The notes beneath the pieces were generated by a model. It searched no databases and was not told the DNA's origin. It saw only the letters and a list, made by a program, of their open reading frames with translations. DNA of 64,000 nucleotides from Pisolithus tinctorius. Lineage: Eukaryota > Basidiomycota > Agaricomycetes > Boletales > Pisolithaceae. Below, piece after piece: positions 11,383-22,932 of this stretch (its first letter is position 1; each line of letters begins with the position of its first letter). The DNA lies in assembly GCA_024663395.1 (NCBI GenBank), contig JANFAH010000007.1:1736001-1800000 (forward strand). The letters run 5' to 3'. A program made the position numbers and the translations under genes.

Positions 11383-12040
11383 ATGGATGATGATGAAGGC
11401 TTTGTTGTTATTTCCCACGATGCCCTTCAGCCTGCAGAGCCTGGAACAAAGACGATTTCCATCATCGGACCGCTGGTTCGTCTCCCATTTTGTTATGATT
11501 TACAACTCAGGTCTGCTCGCACATGCGAGATTCAGATGGATCACAACACAGCGTTGCGCCGGGAGCTCGCTACTACTAGAAACAATTTTTGGGAGGCTAT
11601 CCAGAAGGTAATGGTTGTATTCTGCCAATCGAGTATGAAGCCACTGATGGATTGTTTTCAGATATTTGCTATGGCTGAGCGTGACTTGTCCTGCGCCATA
11701 TGCCTTGGCCTGCTTTGCCAACCACTCACGTGAGTCATTATCGATCCGTGGACCAGTTGCACTAATGCAACACTATGACCATAGGTTACCTGACTGCGGA
11801 CACACCTACTGTTGTTCATGCCTGGAGAGTTTCTTCGCAAAGCAGGTGGAAAGACGTCCATCTTCACAGCGCACTTGTCCCACATGCCACAACATGGCCA
11901 CAAGTGCGCCCGTACCAGTCTTTACTCTGCATGGACTGTTGGACGGGCTGAGTGCTGTTGCTCGGGAAATGCGAGGGGTGCTTGCAGCAAGTTGGGTCCA
12001 ATTGGTGCCTGTGTTGGATTCATTCATCGGTGATACTTGA
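11383..12040 (+). CDS. Small RING-finger protein (likely E3 ubiquitin ligase), 182 aa
   Basis: Three exons, 11383-11607, 11662-11729 and 11785-12040, join in frame through introns with gtaatg...ttttcag and gtgagt...accatag. The product begins MDDDEGFVVISHDA, has a short helical stretch, then a C3HC4 RING: CAIC, PDCGHTYCCSC, CPTC. The second Cys pair and the His are split by intron 2. In this family the two zinc ions are bound by these eight residues and the domain recruits an E2 enzyme. The C-terminal ~45 residues have no domain I recognise. The gene looks intact and sits alone on the plus strand. Confidence 0.75.
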
Positions 12041-12800
12041 AGAGGATACGAAGGGATGCTTGCTGGGACGCCTACTGTCAATCTTGTGCTTTGCAGATAG
12101 TATATGAATGAGTTGGTTATCCGTGAACATCTTACTCGATGGATATTGTATGGATGAAAACTAGATGTGAATGCGCTATAGAACCACCCTCCCCGCAAAA
12201 AATCTCACATGCAACCCTCTTCCCCTTGTGCCTCCACCGCTTCCTAGCAACCTGTTCCCAACCTCGTCTGACCACAGACTACCCGAACGGCCCTCTAACA
12301 CGAGCAGAAGCATGAATTCCGACCGTCAAACGTCTGTGGGTTCGGGATGTGCAGTGGAGGGTCAAGCTTGAGAGGGAGCCAGTTGAGGTGCAATACGGCC
12401 GTGGAAGATCTAGAGGCAACTGGTGCGGTATCTGCGTAGCTTGCTTGTTACTTTCGAATGCTCTCTGATCTCTTTGGTGTGGTCTCGCGATTGCACCCCA
12501 GCTAAGTCGCAAGCTAGGTTTATGCCGAGCCCGGACGGCATTCTTCGAGTTACCATAATTGCCCACTGAGCAAAATGCAACCCCTTGTAGTACTAGAATA
12601 AGGCCGTTTTGCATGGCAGGCACCTTGTTTACCCGAGATTGCGCATGGCCTCACTAATCTACCCCATCATACTTCATAGCCAGCAGTGCTGTGCGGCAGC
12701 CTGCCGTCAAAAATCTGTCAAATAAATAACACAGGACCTTCAGCTGCCAGTAAGTACTGCACCTGGAGGAGACCCAATGGAATGGCCGTAGGTGTCATGC
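12041..12800. other. Intergenic
   Basis: No gene recognised. The phrase ggcaggcaccttgtttac (12615-12632) recurs exactly at 45963-45980, suggesting a short dispersed repeat. Confidence 0.35.
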
Positions 12801-13310
12801 TTAGCACTGTGCTCCCCAATAAACCGTCTTGATCTGCAAACTTTTGTAGCATGATGAGGACTGCACGGAAAAGCCACGTATGTCCCTCCCACACTTTAGT
12901 GCCAGTGGTGGCGTTCTCTGGGACGTCCTTACCGAGACAATTATCTCAACCCGTGCAGGTTCATCCCTCGCGCCGGTTTGCAGGAACGTCTGCTTGTCGA
13001 AGAGCTTGCCGACGTGTACGATTGGCACCGGGGGAACACGTGCCTCATACAGAGCGCCGATAGCCTCCAGAGAGGTGCGATTACCTTCGATCTGGTAGGT
13101 GGCATCGTGCAAGGATGATGATGGGAAAGTCGTGAGAGCGTGCGCAACGAAGATTGGGAGAGGGTATACGTGCCAAAGGAGCGAGTTGTGGCGCCGACCC
13201 TGGATGAGAGCTGTACGAGCTGGACTGGATACCATTGAACGCTGGGTTCGAGACCTGGTCCTGGATATAGGCTTCTTGGTCGTAGTTGTTGGCACCTGGA
13301 CGTAGCACAT
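12801..13310 (-). pseudogene. Chimeric gene fragment joined to duplicated copy A
   Basis: On the minus strand a frame passes from sequence shared with copy B (down to about 13152) into unrelated sequence with SLEAIGALYEARVPPVP and GKLFDKQTFLQTG. In copy B the same upstream part continues differently (IPSPDPEQIDGLHRHHS), so this copy was broken and rejoined at 13152. I do not recognise the appended piece. Confidence 0.4.
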
Positions 13311-13781
13311 TAGGGGGCGAGGAGTCAGAATGTCATAGATAAGCTGAAGGGCATGGTGGATGAGAGGGAGATGTTATCGGTTGACGCGTTGAGACGCGCG
13401 CTGAACAGAGAGGCTGCGCGGGATCGTTTTTCGGGGGTGCACCCGCTACTTTGCTGCCGTTGGCGATGGTGCTCGATGCGTCAGTGGTATCGGTGGATGT
13501 ACTGGGATCGAGGGACCACCATTTTTGGCAGGAGCAGTGCTGAGAGAGATGCCTTCAAGCATGGTTGCAAGATCTGAGTCATCACTGGAGATGCGGTTAT
13601 CGGTAGGATGAGGGTGGGGTTGAGAATGGGTGTGGGATTGTTTGTGTGATTGTGATTGTGGGTTGGAAGTTGAGGAGGCGTGTGGGATTGTCGAGCCCTG
13701 TGAGTGCGGTGATGGACGAGACGGTCGGGCCTGGGAGTAAGAATGTGAGTGGGAGTGGGAGGACGAGGCCGAGGAGGACAC
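13232..13781 (-). pseudogene. Ser/His/Pro-rich protein, N-terminal part (copy A)
   Basis: The ATG at 13781 gives MSSSASSSHSHSHSYSQA, then a polar low-complexity run with SHKQSHTHSQPHPHP, then a more conserved block LATMLEGISLSTAPAKNGG and SIPVHPPIPLTHRAPSP. After an intron it reads NYDQEAYIQDQVSNPAFNG. This is probably the N-terminus of a larger disordered protein; I do not recognise the family. The gene is cut at 13152 by the break described for this copy. It is divergent to the CHS5-like fragment. Confidence 0.45.
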
Positions 13782-13789
13782 GGACGAGA

Positions 13790-14260
13790 GTGATGTGAGC
13801 CAACGGTTTCAATGAGTAGGGTGAAATGGACAACAGCCGCTGGTCAACTGTTTCAACAAGCAGTGAAACCACGAAGACCTACTACATGATACGGGCGACA
13901 GATGTCTGCCAAACGGTCTCATGAGCAGGGCGAGCGGGTCGGGGTGGGTGAGTACCTGCTCAGTGAAACATGGCAACAGACGTTGGCCAATTGTTTCAAC
14001 AAGTAAAGAAACCCACGAAAAGCTACTACATGATATGGGTGACAGATGTCAGCCAACAGTTTCACGAGCAGGTCGAGGAGGTTTGGGTGCATAAGCACCA
14101 GCTCACAGAAACGTGCAACAGATGTTGGCCAACTGTTTCAACAAGCTGAGAAATCGTGAACACTTACTCCGTGATATGGGCGACAGATGTCGGCCAACGG
14201 TATCACAAGTAAGGCTCAGTGAAATGGGCGACAGATGTCGGCCAGCGGTTTCAACGATCC
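13790..14260. repeat. Imperfect repeat array in the divergent spacer
   Basis: Seven or eight copies of a ~35-nt unit (approximately ggcgacagatgtyggccaac, then ggtttcaacaag) occur near 13792, 13825, 13893, 13970, 14036, 14111, 14176 and 14225. Between them are short runs including actacatgatatggg. The same array is in copy B (40250-40715). The position between two divergent gene starts makes a regulatory or minisatellite nature possible; the sequence alone does not tell which. Confidence 0.7.
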
Positions 14261-14528
14261 TGCAGAGTTAGTATTAGAAGCTGCCGAGATTTGAACACGC
14301 ATGACATACTGTGGTCAGTTAGCTTGTATGGACTTATTTTCTCATCAACATCAATATCAATATTTTCTTGTTGCGCTGCAAAAAAAACGTTTGTGACGGA
14401 TGTGGCAAGAACGCTCAGATTTTAAGTGGATTCGAGGGAGATCCTGCTGAGGTTCGTGTCCGCCTCGGATTTGATTTGGATGGTCTCAAATCTTACCAGA
14501 TTCTTCTGTGGTCTGACGCAGGTTCGAC

Positions 14529-14806
14529 ATGGATCCATCTCGTGTAGAATTCAGAGGTCGAGGAAATCGAACACCCTATGCGGCGTGTACTCTGGAGCCT
14601 GAGATCGTCAACTCGCGGTATGAAACAAGTTTCATTTCCTTCGGGAATGCTCATATCAGATTTGCTCTATTACAGATATTTATAGGCGGACTGGGCTCAT
14701 CTAATTGAGTTTCCATCTGTTCTGCTACCCCCAGGAACGACCACCGGGACCATCGTCAACATCGCCATACACCAGAACATCTCCAAAGAACGCAAACGCG
14801 ACCAAC
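14529..14806 (+). pseudogene. CHS5-like exomer subunit fragment (copy A)
   Basis: ATG 14529 starts a first exon (MDPSRVEFRGRGNRTPYAAC) ending near 14620. An intron of ~57 nt ends ...ctattacag, and the next exon encodes HLIEFPSVLLPPGTTTG and IVNIAVHQN. That second block is the hallmark N-terminus of fungal CHS5, the exomer component that exports chitin synthase from the trans-Golgi. Only ~50 residues of it remain before homology stops at 14806. The first exon is not CHS5-like to my eye, so this may be a chimera. Confidence 0.6.
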
Positions 14807-15989
14807 TTGGCCTCTCGTTTGCGCTTCATCGATTACCATCCTTCTGTAGTGCACCCCCTGCCTCCAGCATCTTCCCACAACTACCCCAAGCCATTCTGTG
14901 TGTGCCAAGACCATTCGAATGCCCTGCACAGCGATATTGTGCATGTAGTGCAGATGCCGACTCGTTTCGACCATTCTGGTCTCACAGTCTCTCCGGCTCA
15001 CTCCGTAGCACACCTCCCACGTCCGGCACAGTGGCATACTTCAAGAGCAATTCCGAGCGGCCCAAGGCATAACAAGACGACTCAAGGCAACCGCTGAGCC
15101 ATTCCGTGCATATGGTGTGTTCAGACGCCTCTTACCCTACAGCCCAATCTGACCCGACACTACATGTGCGTCGCTATCCATCCTCCTCAAGGTCCTGTTC
15201 ACCTTCAACCTCAACGTATACCATCCCTCTCGATACACCCGAGGCACCCTTCCCTTCGTACCTAACGCCTGCACCACTCACTCCTCGGTGTCCCCACCGT
15301 GACCCCTGCCCATAGGTCTCAGGGGACCTATCTGTGGGGATCTTTTCCGCTTCTTCCAGACCCATAAAACTTTAGTGACCGTGACCGTGTCATTCAGGGT
15401 ATATTGTGAGTTGTGGGCCAGAGAGCCGTCAAGAAACATGAGATTTGATGTAAACTCAGCGAGCAATTTGGAGTAGGTTGGATTACTTTGTCATGAGTGC
15501 GTACTCGTAGTCCCGTGTAACGGGACCCCTCGATACTGACATAAATGGGGGGAAAGGCGTGGATCTCAGATATCGCGGCGGGCAGGATATGCTCTCTTTT
15601 TAATTTTCGGTGCATATTCTCAGCATGTTCTCAGATCCCATGGGCGGTATCTTGTGAGGATTTCTGTTGGTGAGTGATGGAACCATTCACTCACACCGCA
15701 CACTGCTTATGAATGACGAGAGCGTAGACCTTGGTCATACACTCTGATCATGCTGACATGCATACAAGGTCTATGAGCTACGAGGTTTCGGACTTGAAGA
15801 TTTCATTGGACGTAATATTCATTGCTCTAGTTAAAGTCACGTGGTCTCAATCTCGCCACCCCTTTGTGTTTGCGCGATGGTGTCTCTCTCCTACTTTCTT
15901 CAATTCACCCGCTTTCGGCTTCTCTCCACTTCGTCGTGTAACAGCTCTCTCAATTCTCATTGTGCCTCTTCACGACTATCCTTTCTGGC
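14807..15989. other. Intergenic
   Basis: Open frames here are Pro/Ser/Thr-rich on one strand and overlap others on the opposite strand, without recognisable domains or a convincing exon chain. I assign no gene. Confidence 0.35.
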
Positions 15990-17148
15990 ATGAATCTGCA
16001 ACTGCTACTTTCCTGTTCTCGTTTTATTCTTCCCTATGATCCCGTTCAAATACCTCCTCCTCAGCTGGTTACCTCTTTTGGCCCATCATCACCCAGGTAC
16101 AGAGGCTTACATTCTACGGCATTCACGGGGTATGCAGCGTCGGATGGTTTTATGAAACTGGTGTTTGCAGAGCTGTGGCGTCCTTTGTGCATGCTCCAGA
16201 TGCCACTCGCTACGTTCGCGGCGATCCAGACAGAATTTGGTGGTCTTGAAGATCTCCTTTCAAGCACAAACGAGGTCATGCCCATCGTCCAAAGTCTGAC
16301 TGAAGCTCACCTATCTATTGGCGACCTCGTTATTCTGGTGAAGAGCAGCTCCTTGAGTTCTCGTGCTGTACTGGCGGGAGAGTTGACTGCTGTCGCTGTT
16401 GAAACAAAAGAAGTCATACGGGGTCTCCAGAAGCTTTTCGCTCAAGTTCGGGGAACTGTGGACGTGTGGGTGAAAGCATATTAGCATATGAGCAATTTCT
16501 GATTCTTTCTAAACAGCAGTGCTGTCAGTTAATGAAAACCTGCTGGATCTCCTTCATCATCGCATTTCGCCCGTTTCAACACTTTCTGCGTATTGCTACG
16601 TGATTGGCAATTCTCTCCATTCAAATGAATGCTCTGCGTCAGATGTTCGCATTTCCCAGGCATTTCAGCAGACGTTATTTCAGTTCCAGCTTGGATTATC
16701 AGCCCTGATACGTCGAGTCGTCCAGGTCCAAGGCTCTCTAAATGGCATTGAAGCCCACCTTGATGCTGTCCGCGACCTGGTAGCAACGGAGAACAGCATT
16801 TTGATAGCAGAGCGGTCTGAAGTCCTTGCTGAACTCCTCACGTTCCTGGGGCTAAACCGACAGCGAATGGCAAGGTTGGATTCTCAGCTTAGGTCACTCC
16901 AGGAGGTTACACGCTACCGTACTCTTGCTACCCGGTATGTTTCCAATACCTTGTTGGGATTGACGGAGTTGGAGGAGGCCTTGGAGGTACTGAGATCATT
17001 GGTGGTGGGAGCCGATCTGATTGATGAAGTGCCAATGGAGGTTTTCATCAGTGCATTGACGAAGGGAATGGAGAGGCTCCATCAGGCTGGCAGTGGAGGA
17101 ACTCGTGTCCTCACCCCTGTGCTAACAACAGTAACTACATTTTCGTGA
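15990..17148 (+). CDS. Helical hypothetical protein of a basidiomycete multi-copy family
   Basis: ATG 15990 opens a hydrophobic, signal-like start (MNLQLLLSCSRFIL). A long helical region follows with FGGLEDLLSSTNEVMPIVQ, VETKEVIRGLQKLFAQVRG and, in the second exon from about 16519, LSVNENLLDLL, HLDAVRDLVATEN and LLGLTELEEALEVLRSL. The heptad-like pattern predicts coiled coils. I know this layout from repeated hypothetical proteins in mushroom genomes, with no known function. The obvious intron (gtgaaagc at 16470 to ctaaacag at 16516) does not keep the frame between the two exon blocks, so either a non-obvious splice site is used or the copy carries a small indel. Stop at 17148. Confidence 0.5.
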
Positions 17149-17639
17149 CTTCCATGCTTTGAACAAAAAATATCCTCCTATGTACCATATCTTACCTTCT
17201 AAACCGCACCTGTTTTCGCAAAATAAAGTTGTTATGTTTCGTTACATGCTCAGACCTCGAATAGCTGCTTGTCGGTCTACAGGTTTACTGGTGGGAGTTA
17301 TTGCTCGAAGTTCCCGTGCATTGCCGCCCACGCCCACTTTCCTCTTCAGTGACAAACTTACTTAACCCATACTCGTGTCGGTCGTCTGTGCTGCATCGCT
17401 CGCTCTATCCGTCGGTTTTCGACAGTGTTTCAAGGCAAGAATGGCCTCCTCCAGGTCGTTGAGTTTCGAATGTCACTCATGCCACGCTTAGGAGATCCTC
17501 TGCTTCACCTACCGGATCCGGTCAAGTTCCTTGTCAATGTCAATGACTCATTTTATTTGTTCTCTCTTCCTGAAATCGAGTACCTAATAAATGTCAAAAA
17601 TGAGTGAACATCGAATGCACATTACCCTACCTTTTGCCT

Positions 17640-18438
17640 CGCACATAGAAAGACGTTCTATGTGCTCTTCGACCTTTCACAGCCCACCCATATCGCCTAT
17701 AAGCAGTGCGACGGTCAAAGGCACTCTCATCTACGAATACAAGTTGTTCAGCGTCATATCTTGATCCAATCCTAAACATGTATTGCAGTCAATGTGTGTC
17801 ACTACGTTCCAGTGCAGTTTCCGAGAGCTAAATGGAACTTCAAGCTTCAAGGACCATCCTTGATTAACCAATAAGCTTTACTTACCCTCTTGTACGTGTA
17901 GTTTAGTTTCCTCAGTGCACCATTGATTGTCGTCCTCGATACACGACGTCCCATAGCTTCTTGTAGCTGTACCTGAAGCTCATCCAGGTATGCATCTGGA
18001 GAGTGCTCTAAACACCCTTCAATAAACTGAGGCTAGTCAATAACTAGCCTACATTGACAGGTGTAAACAACTAACCTGAATTTCATCATCACTCAGAATA
18101 CCCTCTCGAGCCTTTGGTTGACTAGATTTGACATGGCCTGTTTGACAGTGATTCTCCAAAAGGTTACGGATTGCGCGCACAGATAACGAAGGTAAATGAC
18201 TGATTTCGGTTAGTAAGAGATGGCACACATAGTACATGTGCACGATCACCCATCCAAGGTCCTCTGTGATGAGTTTGCCTCGCGGAATGTCCACACAGGT
18301 GTAGCACCCTCTGTCTTGGCTAGACGTTGCTGAAATGGGTGGGCTGCGTGCGGGGATTATGATACTTGGTGCGGGAGATTGAATTTTCACTTTGGAAGGG
18401 GGTGAATTGACTGCGAGAACGGAACGGTGAAATTCCAA
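17640..18438 (-). pseudogene. Tc1/IS630-type DDE transposase fragment
   Basis: On the minus strand, exon blocks read ILSDDEIQ, then after an intron EHSPDAYLDELQVQLQEAMG and RVSRTTINGALRKLNYTYKR, the helix-turn-helix region of IS630/Tc1 transposases. Further on (about 17640-17790) comes AEQLVFVDESAFDRRTAYRR with RYGWAVKGRRAHRTSFYV, which holds the first catalytic Asp (VDES). The second Asp and the Glu are not found downstream, so the copy is 3'-truncated. The N-terminal ~80 residues contain CYTCVDIP and look less conserved. Confidence 0.7.
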
Positions 18439-18680
18439 AAAATTTGTATGGTGCCCTGCGCCTACCTCCCAGGAATCTAGATCTGCTGGAACTTTGTTGA
18501 TAGCTTGCGTAGTTCGTGAGCTATGTCGATTCTGAGCTGACCACTAGGTGACTGGGTGGTGGCGGCAATTTTGAAGTTTTTCTCTCACGGCAAACTTTTC
18601 CTGAAACAGCAATATTAGAATTTGCACCTTGTGTTGCAAGTTAGCACGTCACGCGTCAACATTTTGTTAAGGAACTATCC

Positions 18681-20354
18681 ATGGCCAGAACAAGGCAGAA
18701 CGCGAAGAAAACCACATCCAGGTACCGCTGCCGCGAGTGCAAATCATTCGCGCTGCTCGTGCCACCCCCATCCGACGTGCATCCGTGCGGTCCACCTCAA
18801 AGGCCTCAACACTGAGTTCGTTGACATCCGTTCCATCCTCTCGGGGACAGTCCCCTCTGGCTGAGGAGTGGCGTAACCGGGTATGTACTATAGGTCCATC
18901 CTCCTATCACTGCTAACACGATAAGTAGTATTGCTACCTTTGCCACAATGGAGCTAAATACTTATTCGAGTGCTATTCCTGCCCTCGCGTCGTGTGCGAC
19001 CCCTGCTTAGGATTAGCGCAGTGGCTCACGGACAAGGCCCGCGCCGAAGACATAGACTTCCAGTGTCCCGGTTGCCACGAACTCGAAGAGGGTGGTGCGA
19101 AGCGCAAAGAGCTACATTCGTACTTTGTGAGTAATTCATCATTCACAATCTGAATAGAGCTGACGTGAGTCCAAGCCATTCACGCGCACAGTACTTGGGA
19201 AGAGAATTCCCATGTTGGATAAGCCAGTCATCATCTCGGGGATTTGTGAAAGGGCATCTAAGTCTCAAGTGTGTGCTGAGTCCACCCTTATTCTTGAGCT
19301 CGTCTGCACAGGAGTGGAAATTCAAGGTTCGTTGCCATCGCTCCTCAACACGACCATCGAGGAATATCACACAAGCGACTCCCTTCTGTATCAAAAAGTA
19401 ATCTTCGATTTTGGTACGGATCGAAAGTTTAGTCGGTGGAGTATGAGGATCAAAAAACTGGGTGAAAAGTTGGGCGCATACGCCTTCAAGCGCAAGATCA
19501 TATTCATTACTGTCCATAGCGAAGTCACCCGCGGCGACCTGTTTGCAGGGAAGGGCGAGAGTGGTGAGGATGTTGCAATGGAGGTTGGCGAGGTATGTGA
19601 CTGACATGAGGAGGTTACTTTCTCTCTCATCCAGTTCCAGTTCATGAAATGCCTGTTCACTTCCCCCCTGCAAAACATGGTCTACGGTTCTACGCTGTTT
19701 ATGTTGACTTGTGGCCCCGTGGTTTCCTTTGAACAATCATTAGCAGCGTTGAAGCAATCTATCGCGCAGTCAGTTATTGATGATTGATCTATAAAGAACC
19801 TTACTAACTGTTGCCAAGACTCCAGCCAGAGTATACGGTCGCGTTCACTGCCAAGAATTTCCTCAACGCGGTCAGTCAAAATTTTCATCGTGTCGTACGG
19901 CGTCAAAGTCTTGATTGAAGGACATGCCCTGGAGAATGTTATCCATGACCTACTCGACGTCTCACTCGAACTTCGGATGCACACTGACGTGATGCTCTTT
20001 CATCTTTCAGGCCTAGGATTGCCAAGGGCGCCATGGTTACTTAGCCCTGCCCCACTCACTGCCGCCCCTCTCCTCGCCATATACAGGTACTCATGGTACC
20101 ACAGCCATCAGCGCCCATGGGGCACATCTCTATCCATGGGGTGCCTGAATTGTGGTGCCATCCGTCCATGGGCACGATCAAAGCTGGACCCTCATCCACC
20201 AAGTGGTTATCACCCGAAGACTCGAGTATCCACGTGTCGCAAGTGCGCCTTTGAAGTGCGTACTCAGCCTCTACCGGTTGAATACGACGTGCTCCATGGC
20301 GACCCTACATCTGGGTGGCTCAAATACACCGTTTGCGCTGCAGTGCCACTGTGA
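18681..20354 (+). pseudogene. Histone H3-tail mimic with PHD-like zinc finger, frame-broken
   Basis: ATG 18681 gives MARTRQNAKKTTSR, which aligns with the start of histone H3 (ARTKQTARKST). Shifting frame by one near 18722 and again near 18740 gives GTAA, then RVQIIRAARATPIRRASV, paralleling the H3 spacing of basic residues. After an intron (18881-18928) an exon encodes YCYLCHNGAKYLFECYSCPR, VVCDPC and FQCPGC, a PHD/ADD-like zinc finger. Later exons (19192-19592, 19635-19768, from 19819) carry ESTLILELVCTGVEIQGSLP, VIFDFGTDRKFSRW, FKRKIIFITVHSEVTRGDLF and GHALENVIHDLLDVSLELR, and near the end a CXXC/CXXC pair (CLNCGAIRPW and CRKCAF). Another shift is needed near 19885. I recall intact relatives in mushrooms but know no published function. 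Confidence 0.6.
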
Positions 20355-20632
20355 CTTCGTGCAGTTTGCCTGTCGTTTATACGCTTGATACTTCCAAAAT
20401 AATGTAATACCATCTGCATGCAATCCTGCTTTATTGGTTTGACAACTTGGTGTGAGTTATAACCAGTTGTTGGATACTGTTGCAGTTTCAAACCAGAAGC
20501 CTCCTTCTGCAGATGATTGCACGCCACCCCTACGACGCACACTGGCAAAATATGCTCACATATCTCCCCCTCATCTTTTCAATACTAACGCACGTCTGCA
20601 ACTGATACTTGCAGAACCTCAGCATGGCGGTT

Positions 20633-21787
20633 TCAATCCAGAAGACGTCCTATCTCGGAGCGCTCCCGCAAGGTAAGTCCAGGGAGCAATCTTCCTCGAA
20701 ACAGGCAGCACTGATTACAGTGTGAGTTTACTTGGGTGTACTTTACAATATCAGGCAGAAAATCGGCATAATTCCTCGCTGCCCACAGTACTCGTCCCCT
20801 AAGAGAAGATGCCTTCAAGTAATCAGCAGTGGAGTGGCAGGCCGACGGACGATGACACTCACGAATCATCTTCAATGACCCACGTATAGCCCTTGACGAA
20901 TGTGGGCTCTGTGCCACATATGTAACCTCCCATGAACCACAGAACGTTAAGCACCCCCAAGTGGTCGAACGCGAGACCCGATGTACCCACATCGCGGGAG
21001 AGATCCATGGTAATCCACACTGTACCATTATCTGTCAGCGTGCGGGGGATGGATCTGCATGAGTAAGGGTACTGGTGGCTCATTTCACAATCCACGAACT
21101 CGAAACCTGCGGGTGACATATTTGTGGACAGCTGCCATGCTCTTCCATCCAAAGAGACGGAAATAGACAGGTTTCGGATTAATCAACGCGAGCAGATGAA
21201 AGGTAAGATTTGGATATCCGCAGAAAATGCTGTCGGCGCTGAAGAAATTCATGACAGCAGTACTATGGAATTGAAAAATCGGGGAGATCACAGTCAAGCG
21301 TGTGCGAACCATTAGTGAAGCTACACACCGTGCGAATCGTGGACATGCTATATGCTTGGTTCGTTCACGCAATCTTCATGGTCAACTTTGTAACCTGAGT
21401 CAATGCAGTCAGCTGACATGCAATAGACGCAGATAACGAACACGGTCACCTTCCGACTCCAGCTTCGAAGACAAGTAACTCAAGTGCCGCTTTGACACGT
21501 AGATATCGAGGTCACGGGGGGCCCAAGGACAGAGGTTTGCAGGTAGCACCAAGTGGAGAGCGCACGAAACCGGACACGACAGCATCGCAACAACGCAGGA
21601 TGTGAAGCAGGGTGTTGGTACTGGAGAAGAAACCTGTCGTTCTCACATCGAGCCAGCACCTCACATAAGTTCGGGCAAGCACACCGTATGCAGGAGATGA
21701 ACGAGCGAAGGTAGCGATTTCTTGAATGTTGCAATAACCGAGTATGTGATATTGTAGTTCCACAGGAAGTCGAAACATCTTTCGCAT
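20633..21787 (-). CDS. F-box-like protein with an associated beta-rich domain
   Basis: ATG 21787 gives MRKMFRLPVELQYHILGYC, then IQEIATFARSSPAYGVLAR, a plausible F-box helix set (LPxEL...I). The exon runs to about 21415 (LSYLSSKLESEGDRVRYLRL). Downstream, another frame gives SLDGRAWQLSTNMSPAGFEF, RSIPRTLTDNGTVWITMDLS, LAFDHLGVLNVLWFMGG and, after an intron (~20822-20868), LRGRVLWAARNYADFLPDIV. F-box proteins deliver targets to SCF ubiquitin ligases. The middle part has several possible introns that I could not settle, so the coding chain may be broken. The C-terminal block is a recurrent mushroom domain of unknown role. Confidence 0.5.
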
Positions 21788-22066
21788 ACGAATGGAAGAC
21801 TACGTGCCCATCCACCGGATTATATACTGGCATTGTAAACATAGGGGGTCGGACACTTCGAAATCGACGAACCCCCAACTTTTACCCGATGCTTGTCCTG
21901 CCCTCCCAGAAATGGTGGTCCTCATGCCGGGCCTTCGGAGCCCACGCTTTAATTTTGAGTCATGGATGACCCGCAAACAATCCGGGCGTCGCTCCCGGGA
22001 ACCGTATGGCAACGCTGAATGTTAGACACGCATCAGCAGCAGGTTGTGTGGTGGGACAACGGAAAC

Positions 22067-22419
22067 TTACATGAGCAGTGCATTCACGATGTCTTGCATG
22101 TCATCCTCGGCACGAATACTCACAGGTCTCTGAAGACCAGGTATGAATCTGACGAAAACATAGGTCGCATTTTGGCGGTCTGTCTCGTGATGATGTTGAT
22201 TGAAGAACACGACGTAATGTCTGTGACGGACTGCTACCCGAGTGGACCCGATGGTCGCATCACAGGAAACAGGTACTGATTGCCCGAGATTCGCATTATG
22301 CCATCGTCCGCAACACGCACGCGCAATCTACGAGGACCCGAGGTTCGACCAAACAAGAAACCCCATATCGTATAGTGCGTTCCGGTGTTTTCTGTTGACG
22401 GGGTGGCTTCGTGATTCAT
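22067..22419 (-). CDS. Small tandem paralogue 1, function unknown
   Basis: ATG 22419 gives MNHEATPSTENTGTHYTIWG, then FLFGRTSGPRRLRVRVADDG. A second block in another frame reads HYVVFFNQHHHETDRQNATY and VSIRAEDDMQDIVNALLM, up to 22067. The layout parallels the neighbour at 22933-23285. The join between the blocks (near 22265) would need a short intron or a frameshift. No known domain. Confidence 0.4.
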
Positions 22420-22932
22420 GTCTTCGACCACAGATCGATTTGTGCAGGTGGGGAAGAATAACAGAGAAAGCCAAGGGGGGGGGCATGCACACGACTTAAA
22501 TATCAGTGCACGCAGTCGACCCCTTAACCTTGGCAGGCGAAAAGGGATACAATAGGAGAGGGACGCAGTGCGTGTCAGTCTGATTTTCACATTTGCCATA
22601 GATTGAGACTGTTTCTAGCAGATGTGTGTTGCCAGTCGGCGGTTCCGTATTCCTTGGCTCTAGGGGCGACTGCCTGACTCACATTGTTTCTCTCAGGGGT
22701 ACTGGACAACTGCTGGTGTATATTTTATACGTTGTCTATTCCTCTGTTGCAATGTAGCTGTGCTGAGCACTATACGTCGTGAATCTAAAGGCATATCAAT
22801 TGTTATTTCCCCTTCCATGTACATGGAGATCCGATTGCTATCTATGCAGTCTCAGATACTGTTCCTGCAGGATAGCGCTGGTCGACGCTACAGAGAATAT
22901 GAGTGATCGGTGCGAAAGTGCATGACGGAAGC

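Larger units (their letters stand above)
13152..14806. repeat. Duplicated locus, copy A
   Basis: This segment is repeated, same orientation and ~97% identical by eye, as 28230-28306 plus 39686-41262. Those two pieces are copy B cut apart by the Gypsy element. Homology ends sharply at about 14806 / 41262 and at 13152 / 28230. It contains the start of a Ser/His-rich gene on minus, a repeat-rich spacer and the 5' end of a CHS5-like gene on plus. Confidence 0.9.
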
